Source: Myxocyprinus asiaticus
Taxonomy: Eukaryota; Chordata; Actinopteri; Cypriniformes; Catostomidae
NCBI RefSeq assembly: GCF_019703515.2
Contig: NC_059385.1
Location: 31,505,001 to 31,569,000 of the forward strand
Length of the DNA: 64,000 nt
Direction of reading: 5' to 3'
Shown piece after piece: positions 20,797 to 31,700 of this stretch (within the stretch, counting starts at the first letter, position 1; the number at the start of each line of letters is the position of its first letter). A model generated the notes under the pieces. That model did no database searches and was not told the origin of the DNA. It worked only from the letters and a program-made list of their open reading frames with translations. The position numbers were made by a program, and so were the translations under genes.

Positions 20797-22281
20797 TGTT
20801 GGGCCTCATGTGCTCAGATAGGAGACAAAGGCAGGCCTACCTACAGTCATAAAGCCTGCATGAGGCCTGTAGGAACACTCAAAGCCTGATAACACAGAAT
20901 CAGCCACCAAAATCAAACAAAGGTAGTCCAAACAGACTACAGATCCCATAAAGCCTTGCTCACTTTACACCTTGGAGTGAAATTCAGAAGGATCAAACTC
21001 TCAACTCCTATTGGATGAAACGCATGACAGAACGCGTCACTCAACCATGATGTCATCGAGAGTATAAAACTCCAGAGATTCCTCCTAAGCTCGCTTCCAG
21101 TGACAGTATTCACCACATCTAGTTGCAGCCCTATTGCTCCCAGGTGTAGCCTCGTTGCCCAAGGAAGTAATGTATGTACCTGAACTTTGATCAGACAATC
21201 TCCATCTTGCTGGACGAGCCGAGATTCTCCATGTTCCACCTAGCACGCTAACGGATTAGAAGGAGACAGCTGAGCAATCTGTGTCTCACCCTTTTGCCTG
21301 CAGAAGTGAAGAAAGAAGATCTCTCTTCCATCTTCAACCGAGTCGACTTCTCTGATATCTCCGCCAACCTGCCAAGAATCAGCCGCCGTACCGCTCACCG
21401 ACAAAGAGAGGAAACTGCCTCCCATCATCACCTGAGCTTCGAGGAACAAAGTCGGAGTCAAACGACGGACGAACACAAATTCTACCTGCGTCCTCATGCG
21501 ACTCAAGTAAGAGGTTTACATCTGGGCAGAGATAGATTATTATAGTGTGTTATTCTTGTGTATCTAGGTTATTGCTTGTACAGTTTACGTACCGCCAAGT
21601 CCGCTCATTGCTGCTAATAATACTCAAGGTATTACTGTAACTTACTGTTACCACAAATGAGACTTGCTGTGGTGTCGTCCAACCACGTTGGGCTCTCTGT
21701 ACATTTCCAAAATCGCGGGTAAGACCGGCACACTGAGTTTATCCATTAAAGAACCAACGACCATGGTGGACAGATTACGAGCCGTTCACCGCGTGTCTGA
21801 GTGATAAAACTAACGGTTGCCATCTCTCTCACGATCGCTAAAACAGGCTTCGGTGCCGTAACCCTGTTCTCTCTCTCTCGTACTAAACGCACACACAACC
21901 CCTCACAAACATAGCCACTCACACATTTGGCGAACAGATAACTTGGTGATAGAGCCCAGCTTTGTCCCTAAGTTATCGTACCAGCGGAGACGTGTTAAGC
22001 GGGCAGACGCCATTAACCAGTCTCTCCGCCCACATTCGCAGCCACATTCTCTGGCTGGAAACCTCGCGTGATACACTCTCCACAAGAGCCACGTCTGCCA
22101 TTTTGTGCACTCCTCTCCTTACACACACACACACACACACACACACACCCATTCACACACACACACCTACCCTCCTCTCATGTATTATAGGCTTATCTGT
22201 TACCATCTAATCATGTTACTGTTTAGTTTGTCGTTGGAAGTTGGAAGTTTATCAACTGCATTGTATTGATTATTAATTGAT
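20797..22281 (+). mobile_element. LTR-like repeat, copy 3
   Basis: It starts TGTTGGGCCTCATG like copies 1 and 2 and stays alignable to TATTAATTGAT at 22281, where similarity stops before the AATAAA end seen in copy 2. It interrupts the RT of the Gmr1-like element. The right end is a truncation, not a clean terminus, and I find no target duplication. Confidence 0.7.
22119..22167. repeat. CA microsatellite
   Basis: An interrupted (CA)n within repeat copy 3, at the position of the 6242-6264 tract in copy 2. Confidence 0.9.
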
Positions 22282-22453
22282 GCTGTGGATTGGCGAGCAT
22301 TTAGAGTGGACTGTGACTTTTTTATGGGATAAGTAGCCTTATTGAATGAATTAAAAGTTTTTTTTATAAATGAAGTGTTTTTTTTTTTTTTTTTGGTAGG
22401 TATCCAAGGTCACAGAGTCCCTCTTTGAGGAGCCTCTGTTTTAATGGGGGAGG
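22282..22453 (+). other. 3' internal end of the Gmr1-like element with polypurine tract
   Basis: Noncoding, with a T-run at 22377-22394. It ends TTAATGGGGGAGG right before the LTR at 22454, a polypurine tract in the expected place. The RT end and RNase H are gone. Confidence 0.65.
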
Positions 22454-22775
22454 TGTTACAGCCCTGGGTGTTAGTGCTATTTTGTCCACCAGATGGCATT
22501 GTCTCTTTCTCTGTTTTATAGGGCAGAGTCCCGGAACTGGTGTGGCAGGTTACCTGTGATTGAGTTTGGGACTGAATTGCTCATAAAATGGCCCTTCTCC
22601 CCAGTGTGTTGGCCTTTCCTCTCACCAGCACCTGGATCTGATTTTTGTGTTCTTTTTGGATTGTTCATTTTATTTATTTTTTCTAATTACTAAACATTTA
22701 TATTTTTGTTTAAATCATATCCACATGTGGCCTCCCCTTAATGTTACTCTGCCTTGAGCCAGGTGGTTTGTAACA
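22454..22775 (+). mobile_element. 3' LTR of the Gmr1-like element
   Basis: It is 322 bp, starts TGTTACAGCCC and ends GGTTTGTAACA, giving complementary TGTTACA/TGTAACA ends, and directly follows a polypurine tract. No 5' LTR is visible because the 5' half was replaced by DIRS copy C. Confidence 0.8.
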
Positions 22776-23140
22776 AATGTAATATAGTTATATTTAAAAA
22801 TGGGTGTTTCATTTAGTTTTGATGCACTTCTGGTTTAACCTCCACACCCATCCGGTTCTTACTTACATTTACATTTATATAGCGCTTTTCTAGGCACTTA
22901 AAGTGCTTTACATAGTATTGGGGAAATCTCCAGCTCCTTGATTTTTGGGGGATCTAAACACTTTAATTTCCATTATGTTAGGGTTAGGATTAGGTCCATT
23001 TATGTCTGTTCCAGGCATCTGTGGAATATTTTTATCAAGTTAAATATAAATTCATCAAGCATAATCAATGTAAATATAGCCATATTTTTCTACAGTTATT
23101 TCTGATGATCAAGCATGGATTTTACTGTGTGTGTGTGTAG
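22776..23140. other. Noncoding stretch with a common fish repeat core
   Basis: It includes a TTTATATAGCGCTTTTCTAG motif (22885-22904) followed by the palindromic AGCACTTTAAGTGC-like segment, a sequence I recall as frequent in fish genomes (probably an old retroelement tail). I see no gene. Confidence 0.45.
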
Positions 23141-23511
23141 AGGCCTGTGGGAAGGAGGCCCCTCAAAATGGAATGTGTGATCACATATGGTACTCATATA
23201 TAACTTGAGTCTCATGTTTTGACACAAGAGAAAATATAGGATAAGGTCCCGTAAAGAGGTTCCAGATGGAGAGGGGCCTCTTAAATAGTTTCATGTTCTC
23301 TAACAGACTGAAGACACAGAACAAAATGTATGGGGTGTACTGGTCATGCCCTAGGTGAATATGTGTATATAGGCATGTTTGAATATAGAAAGTTAGTTGT
23401 GCTGGGAGCAACTCAGATTTTTTATCTCTGATAATAAAGTCTATCTTCTGGCATCAAATCCCCAAGACTTCAAGAGTGATGTTTCACAGAATGGCAGAAG
23501 CCACAACAAAT

Positions 23512-23529
23512 TGGTGCCCAACGTGGGGC
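23512..23529 (+). other. Retroviral-type primer binding site (tRNA-Lys1,2-like)
   Basis: TGGTGCCCAACGTGGGGC differs at one base from the Lys1,2-type primer site used by several retroviruses. It lies about 70 bp after an AATAAA signal (23433), as at an LTR/leader boundary. Confidence 0.7.
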
Positions 23530-23877
23530 AGGAAAGGAGCAGTAGTGGGTCTTCCACAGCAGGCTGGCTTGACAAACAAGATAAAATAGGCAGCCACTTG
23601 AAAGGTTAGCATTCTTTGCTTATAATTAGTTTGTGTTGCTTGCCAGAGTTTGCCCGTGGTGGTAATGACACTCAAAAAGCTCCTCCAAATTTAAAGAGCA
23701 AAAAAGACTAAAAGTGTTTTGATTCCAGAAGAAATAATTGCATGCAATGATGTTTTTTTTTTTTTTATATACTGTTAAGAGGGCCTTGACGTATAGCAGT
23801 AAATGTAAGCAGGTAAAGTATAAGAAAAAAGTATAAGGAAAAGTATAAGGAAAAAGGCAAAAGCCCTGCGTGCAACG

Positions 23878-24090
23878 CTGTGTTGTGTTGAGGAAGTGAA
23901 TCACAGAGTTTTGACTGGGTAGGCAAAATGCTGCAGGGCATTGCTTTTCACTGTGTCGAGGAAGTGTATCAGTGAGAGCAGAACTGACACGCTCTGTTAT
24001 GTTGAGGAAGTGAATCACAGAGGCCAAAATGGTAGGAAAAAAGCCTACTAAATATGCTTTTTCGTTGTGTGGAGGAAGTGAATCGTTTGT
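23878..24090. repeat. Tandem repeat with GAGGAAGTGAATCACAGAG core
   Basis: The core recurs near 23890, 23959, 24003 and 24072 with intervening TGTTGTGT-like sequence. It lies in the leader of the retrovirus-like region. Confidence 0.8.
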
Positions 24091-24848
24091 ATAGTGAAGT
24101 TAAAACCAATGATAAAATGAAGGGCTGTTTGGTAGGTCACCTAAGAGAGGTGGTAGAATAGCTGCGTTTTAGAACTGTATAGTATTTTTTGAGAGCTCTG
24201 TGTTTATATAGGCCTTGTGTTTGTAAAAAGTGTGAAAGTTTCTGTGTCTGTGAGAGTGTTTATATCTGTGTTTGAAAGTGTGTGAAGTGTGACTGCAGTG
24301 CAATTGTGTATGGAAGTGTATGGCTGAGTATAAATATGAGCCCAGTAGAGGGACTGGACTGTATGATGTGTCCTTAAAATAAAAGGAACACAGAGTGTAT
24401 CTTATAGGAGTCCTATAAATAAGAAGACAAGTGTGAATTTGAATGAAATATGAGCCCTAAAAATACTTTTTTTTTTTTTTTTTTAAATGGACACGATGAA
24501 TGGAGTAAATGTTGTCTAATAAAGAAGGATTGTCTTTTATATGTTGAATGAATGTTGGGAATGAAAGCCTGTCTCTTGTGAAAATTTGGAAAGAAATTTC
24601 CTTTGTTAACAAAATGTTCCAAGATATTGGCTTTGTAGGTTGTTTGGCCATTCTTTAAATTGTAGAATTTGTGAGACTCAGACTTTGCTGCATAACTAAT
24701 GGGGAGTATGCATGTAATTTACAGAAAATAAAATCTATTTAGGCCTATTTTCAACCTTCCATCAATATATGAGACAGAACAGATCTGATGATTAGAGGCA
24801 AATAGGGCAGTTAAATATTATTCTGGTTGTATAGTGGAGTTAAAACCA

Positions 24849-24873
24849 ATGATTATATATATATATATATATA
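24849..24873. repeat. TA microsatellite
   Basis: A (TA)n run directly after a GTATAGTGGAGTTAAAACCA block that also occurs near 24091. Confidence 0.9.
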
Positions 24874-25379
24874 TGGAAGGGTAAATATAATACAGTATAA
24901 ACTGACAATAGGAAAAAGAATAAAAATGGTGAGACAACACATCTGTAAAACAAAATGTGCATGAAAGCAAAAAGTTAACTTTTTGCTGGCTGGACAAAAT
25001 GTAGTCTTGGGCTGTTCTTTTCATGCCATGAAGGAAGCCTGATGTAAGATTAAGTAAACTGAGAAAGAGCAGCAGCTGGACGTGTGCCAAATCATAACTC
25101 CTAAACAAGACTGTAGCATAGAAATTTACTTGACTTCATGCAGATAATGTATACATAAAAATTGTATAACTGTGCTTAGAGTTAAAGTTCATATCACAGT
25201 GACAAAGAAGAATATTAAAATGATAAAGAACTATAAAGTGATTGAATTCCATTTGGGAAATCACATTATCTGGACAAACAATAAAGCTTTGAGTCCAGTG
25301 TATTGCATTAAACTAAATTCAACTAAGTAATTGGATTTTAAACAAAGGTTATATTTAAGATAAGTGTTGTTATTTTACA

Positions 25380-25560
25380 TAAGGTATAATTATTGCAAAA
25401 ACTCCAGCGGAAATACTAAAATCTAGATATCCACTGTGTAAATAATTGATTGATAAAATCTCAAAGAAATGAGAAAGCGAAATAAATAAAGGGACTTGTA
25501 TGAACGTTGTGTATTAAAAAAGTGAAGGTGAAAGAAATTAGAAAAATTGTTTCAAGATAT
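25380..25560 (+). pseudogene. Matrix-like fragment, upstream duplicate
   Basis: It resembles 25990-26155 (the ATATCCACTGTGTAAA / ATATCCATTGTGTAAA segment and what follows) but carries stops and a short deletion. It appears to be one unit of a roughly 0.6-kb tandem duplication. Confidence 0.5.
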
Positions 25561-26019
25561 TGGCGTTGCAGATTATTCTAGAAGCAAATAAATTAAAGTA
25601 GTAAGATATACGTTTATCCTCTAAATGTAATGATTTATCTAAATGAATGGTGATAAAATAATTTTTCATTCTTTATATGCCAAGTAAAAATAACAGTGAA
25701 AGAAATAAGAAAAACCAGCTGTTATTGTGATTTGGCACTATTTGGATACGGAGTGATCCTAAAAGTAAATTGACAACATGTAGAAAATGTGGACATGTAT
25801 GTTCTATAATAATTAATACAATTAAAGTGCAGGTTATAAAAGAAGATAAGAAAAATTGGTTATAAATAAATAAAAAATAACTTAATTTCTTTAGGAAGAT
25901 CATATTAACTGAACAAATAAAACTGTCCAAAAATAAAAATTGTCACAAATATTGATACAGTGATAAATTTTTCCTAAAGATAGGGTTTGTTGTATTATAA
26001 GAAAAATCATGGAAGCCAC

Positions 26020-26380
26020 TTCGGTGGACATATAAGGATTAAAATATCCATTGTGTAAAGTCCTTATAGATGAGCTTTCAAGCAAATGGCAAAAAAGAAA
26101 CAAAGATATGATGACAAAATGGCCAGAGGAAGGGACATTTGATGTAGCGTTGTGCGAGTAAATAGAAACTTTGATAAAAAATTATAAAACTAAAGATAAG
26201 AGTAAAAAAAGGAAAAACAGAGAAACAAAAAGGAAAAATAGAAAAGTGCTAGCACTGAAAGGAGAAAATTCACAGAAAAATATAAGACAGGCAAAACAAA
26301 TACTGAAGGAGAGGTCCTTGTCAAATCACCACCATATGTGCCCTCAGAAGGTCAGTTCCCAATACTCAAGGGAACTGTAG
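26020..26380 (+). pseudogene. Retroviral gag (matrix)-like fragment and basic tail
   Basis: One frame reads KYPLCKVLIDELSSKW, then a KWPEEGTFD motif near 26120-26145, similar to the WPxxGTF signature of retroviral matrix proteins, and meets a stop at about 26159. A lysine-rich frame follows to 26380. In a live virus this part binds membrane and organises the particle. Here it is short, stop-terminated and joined to an Env tail 100 bp later, so capsid and all of pol are lost. The assignment rests on one motif and its context. Confidence 0.5.
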
Positions 26381-26481
26381 AAGTTTTAGGATAAATGCAG
26401 ACACAGATAAATTGGTGAGAAATAGAAGTAGACTGTTAGACAGTAGGGAGAGAAAAAGTGAAAAAGAGTGTTAATGTGTTA

Positions 26482-26616
26482 GGGAGAGATACATTATGTA
26501 AATTGGGAATGTTTTTGGGAATTGCAATAATGATAGGAGGGCTATTGTTTTGTTGTGTACTTCCTTTATTGAGGTCACTAGTTATCAAAGCCACGGTTAA
26601 GCAAATGGAAATGTAA
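26482..26616 (+). pseudogene. Env transmembrane-tail-like fragment
   Basis: The frame ending at TAA (26614-26616) encodes a hydrophobic segment GMFLGIAIMIGGLLFCCVLP followed by a short basic tail. A CC pair just after the membrane span and a short polar end are typical of retroviral Env transmembrane subunits. Everything upstream of the anchor is missing. It could also be an unrelated one-span peptide; its position after a gag-like piece and a primer site favours Env. Confidence 0.5.
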
Positions 26617-28089
26617 GATGTCAAGAAAATGAGGAAGAGAAATTAAAAACAAGGGTGAAAATGACTAATAAGAAAATTATATTTTGTAACTTGAGTATGA
26701 AAAGTAAACCATAAATGTGAAAACTTTGTGTCTGTTTTATGTTCTGTCTGGTCCAGTTTATGAGAGAATACAATTTTTAACAATATTAAATTAAACACTA
26801 TAAAGTCTTGATATCTAAATGTAAGAACCCATGATTATTTGTTTTGTTTTTGATTTTCTATGTGTTTAAATATGTCTGGAGAACAAATTTACATATGAGT
26901 TGCAACTTTATCAGTGTAAACTTGATCAACCAACAAAACTAAGATAGGTAGACTTTATTATTTTTGTTAGGGACTGTCTGGTGAAGAGATTGAGCGAGAC
27001 CTGTTAGAGCCCTGAATAAACAAAGACCTATGACCCCATGCTCTGTAAGGAGAGTGAGCAGGAGGGGTTATACCCCTTTACTCTCTAAGGATGGCGTCTG
27101 CAGGCTTTGAATGGGAGAATTCATCTCTCTTGGTGTCTCCACACAGACAGGGGCGCCCCGAATTTAGAAAAAATATATAGCAGATTGTTTTAGTTAAGAT
27201 TAGATATTGTTTCTTTTATTTTCTTGTTTTATATACACAGTGTAGGCATTGGTTGATCATGGGTACACTGAGAAGATGCCTTTGAGACTGAAATTTAAGG
27301 AAAGAACATTAAGAATAATTTGGATCATTTCATGTTCTCTGTTTTTTCAATTTGCTGTAGTTGTGCTCTTAATATCTGTTCTCATGATCTTTATGTGTGA
27401 CAACCTTACCAACATTGTGATGCTTATTCTTTGGTTTGTTCTGTGACCAATCATGCCAGATAAAATGGAAAATAAAGTCCCAACCTCCAATAAGGAGGCA
27501 GAACTAAGCAAATGTTGTAAACAGTTTTGCTCAGATGCTCTGATATCTAAAAAAAAAAAAATAAAAAATAGAATTTTTCTTCTTTTGGAAGTACATAAAA
27601 TGGAAAATGTTATTCGCGCTAGAAGTTCTGATTTGAATATTTAAGAAATATTTTGGACCTACTTGATTGTAAAAATTATTGATAATGCTAAGGAAAAAAT
27701 TGGTAAATGGTAGTAAGTGAAACCCATGAAGAAACATTAATATTAAACAGAACATCATAAATAACTTCATACTCATGCATCTAGTCTTTGATACTAACTA
27801 TGTTTTATTTCTTTTATCACTATTATGTGTATGTTGTTTCATTAACTCAATCTGGAACCAGTCTCTCATCATTGCAGATGGCTAGGCCAGATGATTTATT
27901 AAGATTGATAATATTGCAGGAGGTCAGGAAAAAAAAGACTGAGAATGATGTGGGCTTTTATACAATTGATCCTCCTGCTCACATGACTGCTGGTAATCAT
28001 TACTGATTTAACATTTCAAATGTGGATTCAAATCTCTCTGGATAAGTTGATTTCAGTCTTATACCATCAATGGGATGTATAATTTACCA
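26617..28089. other. AT-rich DNA with small unassigned frames
   Basis: No homology is recognised. A GC-richer patch at 26985-27170 has ACAGGGGCGCCCCGAATTT near 27149, perhaps an LTR or leader remnant. The frames at 27249-27446 and 27788-28006 are described or rejected separately. Confidence 0.4.
27249..27446 (+). CDS. Hypothetical 65-residue single-span membrane peptide
   Basis: I do not recognise it. A basic N-terminal part (residues 10-21, with LRLKFKERTLR) precedes one strong hydrophobic segment (about residues 23-46) and a short end. The layout resembles a signal anchor, as in a leader peptide. It lies downstream of the retrovirus-like remnant, in AT-rich DNA where chance hydrophobic frames are common. 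It could be a remnant of a second element or chance. Confidence 0.25.
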   Translation: MVDHGYTEKMPLRLKFKERTLRIIWIISCSLFFQFAVVVLLISVLMIFMCDNLTNIVMLILWFVL

Positions 28090-28184
28090 GTTTCCTATCT
28101 GTCACTCACTCGACATTGTGTCGATGTAGTGACACTAGGGGTCACTCTTGGGAGCCCGAGACACCTCTGGTCTTTGATAAAAAG

Positions 28185-28245
28185 CCAATGAAAATTGGCG
28201 AGTGGTATTTGCATGCCACTCCCCCGGACATATGCGTATAAAAGG
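28185..28245 (+). promoter_or_regulatory. DIRS copy D promoter block
   Basis: CCAAT (28185-28189) with inverted ATTGG (28194-28198), octamer ATTTGCAT (28207-28214) and TATAAAAGG (28237-28245). Transcription would start just downstream, before the gag ATG at 28500. Confidence 0.7.
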
Positions 28246-28499
28246 AGCTGGCGTGCAACTACTCATTCAGATTTTCTCTTTGGAGCCAAACGGTCGATGT
28301 TTACTGAGCTGACTGTTCATTCACCTCTGCTGGATCTGACGGTGCATTTCAGCGGCTTCTCCCTCCTCTGCACTGGTGCACTGCAGAGAACGCCCCTGGG
28401 TGCTTCGGCAGAAAAAAGAGAGTATATTTTCCTAAAAGAGTATTTCTCTAAAAGAGCGGTACATATGGAATGTCTTTTTAAAGACGCATCTTTTTAAAG

Positions 28500-29738
28500 A
28501 TGACTTTCCGTTTGTGTGTTATTCCTGGTTGCGGTCGTTACCTCTTAACTTCAGACGGTCACGATCGCTGTCTTTCATGTCTGGGCGCGACCCATGCGGA
28601 GACAGCATTCATGAATGGTTCATGTACTCACTGCAAGAACATGACCATGGTAACGTTGCAGTCGCGGCTTGCTTTCATAAGAAAGCAAGCCACCCCAGCG
28701 GCTCCCCGCCTCGGTCATTCTACCTACGGGTATGAGGCCAGCGCGGCTAGCACTGGGGGCGATTTGGGGACCCCAATGGGACCGCCTCCACCGGGTATCC
28801 CTCTGCGGACCTCCCATTCCCCAGCACGCTCGTCTGCCCCGATCGGGCTTTCGGATAAGTCCACTGGCTCGCCTCATGGAGAGTTCGACCTCTTGTTCGG
28901 AGCCCGCGAAATTGATGAGCTCTCGAGCGCAGCATCGGAGAGCAGTCTTGTCCAGTCGGACGCAGAAGCCTTAGCTGTGCTCCCCCCTTCGGGGACGATT
29001 GCCCAGTCACAGGCTGATGTGGAAATGACGGACGTGCTTTCCCGGGCGGCCACGAGCGTCGGGCTAGAGTGGAACCCTACGCTCTCCACCGAACCCTCGC
29101 AGCTCGATGATTGGTTCCTGGGCTCGCGGCGCCGCTCAAAGCAGCCACGCCCCTCTCCAGTGCCTTTCTTCCCGGAAGTGCACGAGGAGCTGACAAAATC
29201 GCGGGAGGCACCTTTTACTGCCCGGTCCCGATTTCTCAGCTCCCCCGCCCTCACTACCCTTAATGGCGGGGAGGCCAGGGACTATATGGCGATTCCCCCG
29301 GTGGATAAGGCTCTCATGGTGCACCTATGCCCGCAGAGCACCACCACCTGGTGTGGACGGCCAAAGCTCCTGTCCAAGGCCTGTAGGTTCACATTGTCCC
29401 TGACGGCCAAAGCCTACAGTGCTGCTGGACAAGCTGCCTCTGCCCTGCACACCATGGCTCTCCTGCAGGTCCACCAAGCCAAGGCGATAAAAGAACTGCA
29501 CGAGAGTAGTTCCACCCCAGATCTGATGCAGGAACTGTGCTCGGCGACCGACCTCGCTCTCCAGGCAATAAAGGTCACGGCGCGGTTTCTCGGGTGGGCG
29601 ATGTCCACATTAGTGGTCCAGGAGCAGCACCTTTGGCTCAACCTGGTCAAGATGGGTGAGGCCGACAAGACATGGTTCCTTGCTGCCCCTATGTCCCAGG
29701 CTGGCCTATTCTGCGACACTGTCGAGGACTTTGCCTAG
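28500..29738 (+). CDS. DIRS copy D gag-like protein
   Basis: A frame of 412 codons starts at ATG 28500, just after the leader. The N-terminus has a Cys/His cluster (CVIPGCGRYL, HDRCLSCLG, CTHC within residues 1-50) that could bind nucleic acid. Then come a Ser/Pro-rich middle with GHSTYGYEASAASTGGDLG, and the block shared by all copies: PFFPEVHEELTKSREAPF, KALMVHLCPQS, LLQVHQAKAIKELHES. It ends at TAG 29736-29738; related sequence continues in the same frame (FSTVKQQMEAIRH) to about 29975, with another TAG near 29790. It would form the particle. The first 412 residues are open, so translation of that part cannot be excluded. Confidence 0.8.
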   Translation: MTFRLCVIPGCGRYLLTSDGHDRCLSCLGATHAETAFMNGSCTHCKNMTMVTLQSRLAFIRKQATPAAPRLGHSTYGYEASAASTGGDLGTPMGPPPPGIPLRTSHSPARSSAPIGLSDKSTGSPHGEFDLLFGAREIDELSSAASESSLVQSDAEALAVLPPSGTIAQSQADVEMTDVLSRAATSVGLEWNPTLSTEPSQLDDWFLGSRRRSKQPRPSPVPFFPEVHEELTKSREAPFTARSRFLSSPALTTLNGGEARDYMAIPPVDKALMVHLCPQSTTTWCGRPKLLSKACRFTLSLTAKAYSAAGQAASALHTMALLQVHQAKAIKELHESSSTPDLMQELCSATDLALQAIKVTARFLGWAMSTLVVQEQHLWLNLVKMGEADKTWFLAAPMSQAGLFCDTVEDFA

Positions 29739-30169
29739 GAGTTCTCGACGGTGAAGCAGCAGATGGAGGCTATCCGGCATATCCTGCCCTAGCACGGCTC
29801 AAGATCCCGCACCCCGCCTGCTCGTCGCCAAGTGCGTCCCCCTGCGGTGACTGCATCGGCTCCACAGCAGCCCGCCCCTTCGGCCCAGCCCCGGCGTGGA
29901 GCCCACCGCAGGAAGCAGACGCCACCCGTCTCACGGCCGGCCGCCAAGAACCCACAAAAGGCTTCAAAGCACCCCTGAGACGGGTGACACGGGGTCAACA
30001 AAACCCACTGCCTTGGAGCTGGTAAGAAGACCACTCCGTCCCCCGGTGGAGGGCCAGGAGGAGAATCTTTTGTTGCCTTTTCATTTGATTTCGCCGCATG
30101 CCCAAGTGGCTGCAGTAGCCAACAGTTCAGCAAAAGAGTAGTTTCCTCGTTCCCTGGGTCACTTACCCG

Positions 30170-31165
30170 GTGTGCACAACTGTCATCACGACCACCATCC
30201 ACCTTTTTATCCTTGCAGGATTGGTGCTCCAGCGGTGGTCCTTGCCAGCTGTGGCACAGATCCGCCCCCGATGTGACAGTCTCCACGGGTTGCGAGGACA
30301 GGCCTCTTCCTCCCCCGTCCCAGGTTGTTCCGGGGGTGGTAACAAGGAGCCAGATAAGTGCTTCAATGTCCCTAGACTCAGCACGGCCACGACGTGGTGT
30401 GGCACCTCGAGCTCCGCCCCGCCACAAGGTCCCTTGGTCCTCCTCGTGCAGAGCTTGGATGCGTGGCTTGCGCTTTCCAATCCGTCACGATGGCTGATCC
30501 GGACTGTCCGACTCAGCTACGTGATTCAGTTTGCCAGGTATCCGCCCAGGTTCAGCAGTATCCACTTCACCTTGGTGAAGGATGAAAACACTTCTACCTT
30601 GCGCGTGGAGATCGCCACCCTCCTATGGAAGGGTGCGACAGAACCTGTCCCTCTGGCCGAGATGAAGAAGGGGTTTTACAGCCCCTACTTCATTGTACCG
30701 AAAAAAGGCAGTGGGTTGCGGCCACTCATGGACCTGCGAGTACTGAACCGGGCTTTACACAGACTCCCGTTCAAGATGCTGATGCAAAAACACATTCTGG
30801 CGAGCGTCCGGCATCAAGATTGGTTCGCAGCGGTAGACATGAAGGACGCGTACTTTTACGTCTCAATTCTACCTCAACACAGTCCCTTCCTGCGGTTTGC
30901 ATTCGAGGGTCGGGCGTATCAGTACAAGGTCCTCCCTTTCAGTCTGTCCTTGTCCCCTCACGTCTTCACGAAGGTCGCATAGGCAGCTCTTGCCCTGTTA
31001 AGGGAGGTGGGCATTCGCATTCTCAACTATCTCGATGATTGGCTAATCCTAGCTCACTCTCGGGACATGTTGTGTGCACACAGGGACTTGGTGCTCTCGC
31101 ACCTCAGCCGATTAGGGTTTTGGGTCAACTGGGAAAAGAGCAAGCTCCCCCCGGTTCAGAGCATT
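30170..31165 (+). pseudogene. DIRS copy D reverse transcriptase
   Basis: The frame 30170-30982 contains a full RT fingers/palm: IHFTLVKDE, KGFYSPYFIVPKKGSGLRPL, MDLRVLNRAL, FAAVDMKDAYFYVSI (first catalytic Asp in VDMKDAY) and YQYKVLPFSLSLSPHVFTKV. A TAG at 30980-30982 follows, and the same frame continues with LREVGIRILNYLDDWLILAH (YLDD, the other two Asp) to about 31165. One stop, plus a short deletion after QSIS (31166), separates it from the connection domain. It copies element RNA into DNA when intact. Confidence 0.85.
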
Positions 31166-31700
31166 TCGAATGAGTGCGCACAGTCGGTGCTGTGCCTTCA
31201 AACAGAAAACAGCGGTTCCACTGAAACTTTTTCAGAGGCTCCTGGGGCATATGGCATCCTCAGCAGTGGCCACCCCACTCAGGTTGATGCATAGAGACCA
31301 CTTCAGCACTGGCTTCAGACTCGAGTCTCGAGATGGGCATGGTGGTGCGGGACACATCGCGTGGTCATCACGCCGGTCTGTCACCGCCTCTTCAGCCCTT
31401 GGACTGACCTCACATTTCTATGGGCAGGCATTCCCCTAGAGCAGGTCTCCAGGTGCATCGTGCTCTGGTACGCCCTGACCGAGGCACCTCTCAGTATAGA
31501 CGCGCTGGAACACAGCTGGCCCCCTGACCTGTGCAAATATGCGTTTCCCCCAGTGAGCCTAATTGCACAGACTCTGTGCAAGGTCAGGGAGGATAAGAAG
31601 AAGGTCGTGATGGTAGCACCCTACTGGCCCACCCATACGTGGTTCTCGGACCTCACGCTCCTCGCAACAGCCCCCCCCGGTGAATTCCCCTGAGGAAGGA
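31166..31700 (+). pseudogene. DIRS copy D RNase H remnant (catalytic part deleted)
   Basis: Connection-domain blocks (KTAVPLKLFQRLLGHMASSA) are in a shifted frame. At about 31462 the sequence jumps from LEQVSRCI to LWYALTEAPLSIDALEHSWP; compared with 11020-12561 this removes the entire RNase H (TDxSK to GDLN). The tail WFSDLTLLATAPP is retained. Confidence 0.8.

Larger units (their letters stand above)
23141..26616 (+). mobile_element. Decayed endogenous-retrovirus-like region
   Basis: Three landmarks in one orientation: an LTR-like end with AATAAA (23433) and a primer-binding-site match at 23512-23529; matrix-like coding fragments (25380-25560 and 26020-26155); and an Env-tail-like membrane segment ending at 26616. 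Between them the sequence is AT-rich, full of stops and internally duplicated. No protease, RT or integrase was found, and no 3' LTR was recognised. This is a dead remnant; the class is uncertain. Confidence 0.55.

Noticed and set aside
23400..23530. A tRNA gene suggested by the GGTGCCCAACGTGGGGC string
   Set aside because: There is no cloverleaf or A/B box; the string is the complement of a tRNA 3' end, i.e. a primer binding site.
27788..28006. A 72-codon plus-strand frame before DIRS copy D
   Set aside because: No domain, no start context and AT-rich surroundings; chance cannot be excluded.
30163..30480. Antisense frames over the DIRS RT and gag region
   Set aside because: They are shadows of GC-rich coding on the other strand with no own homology.
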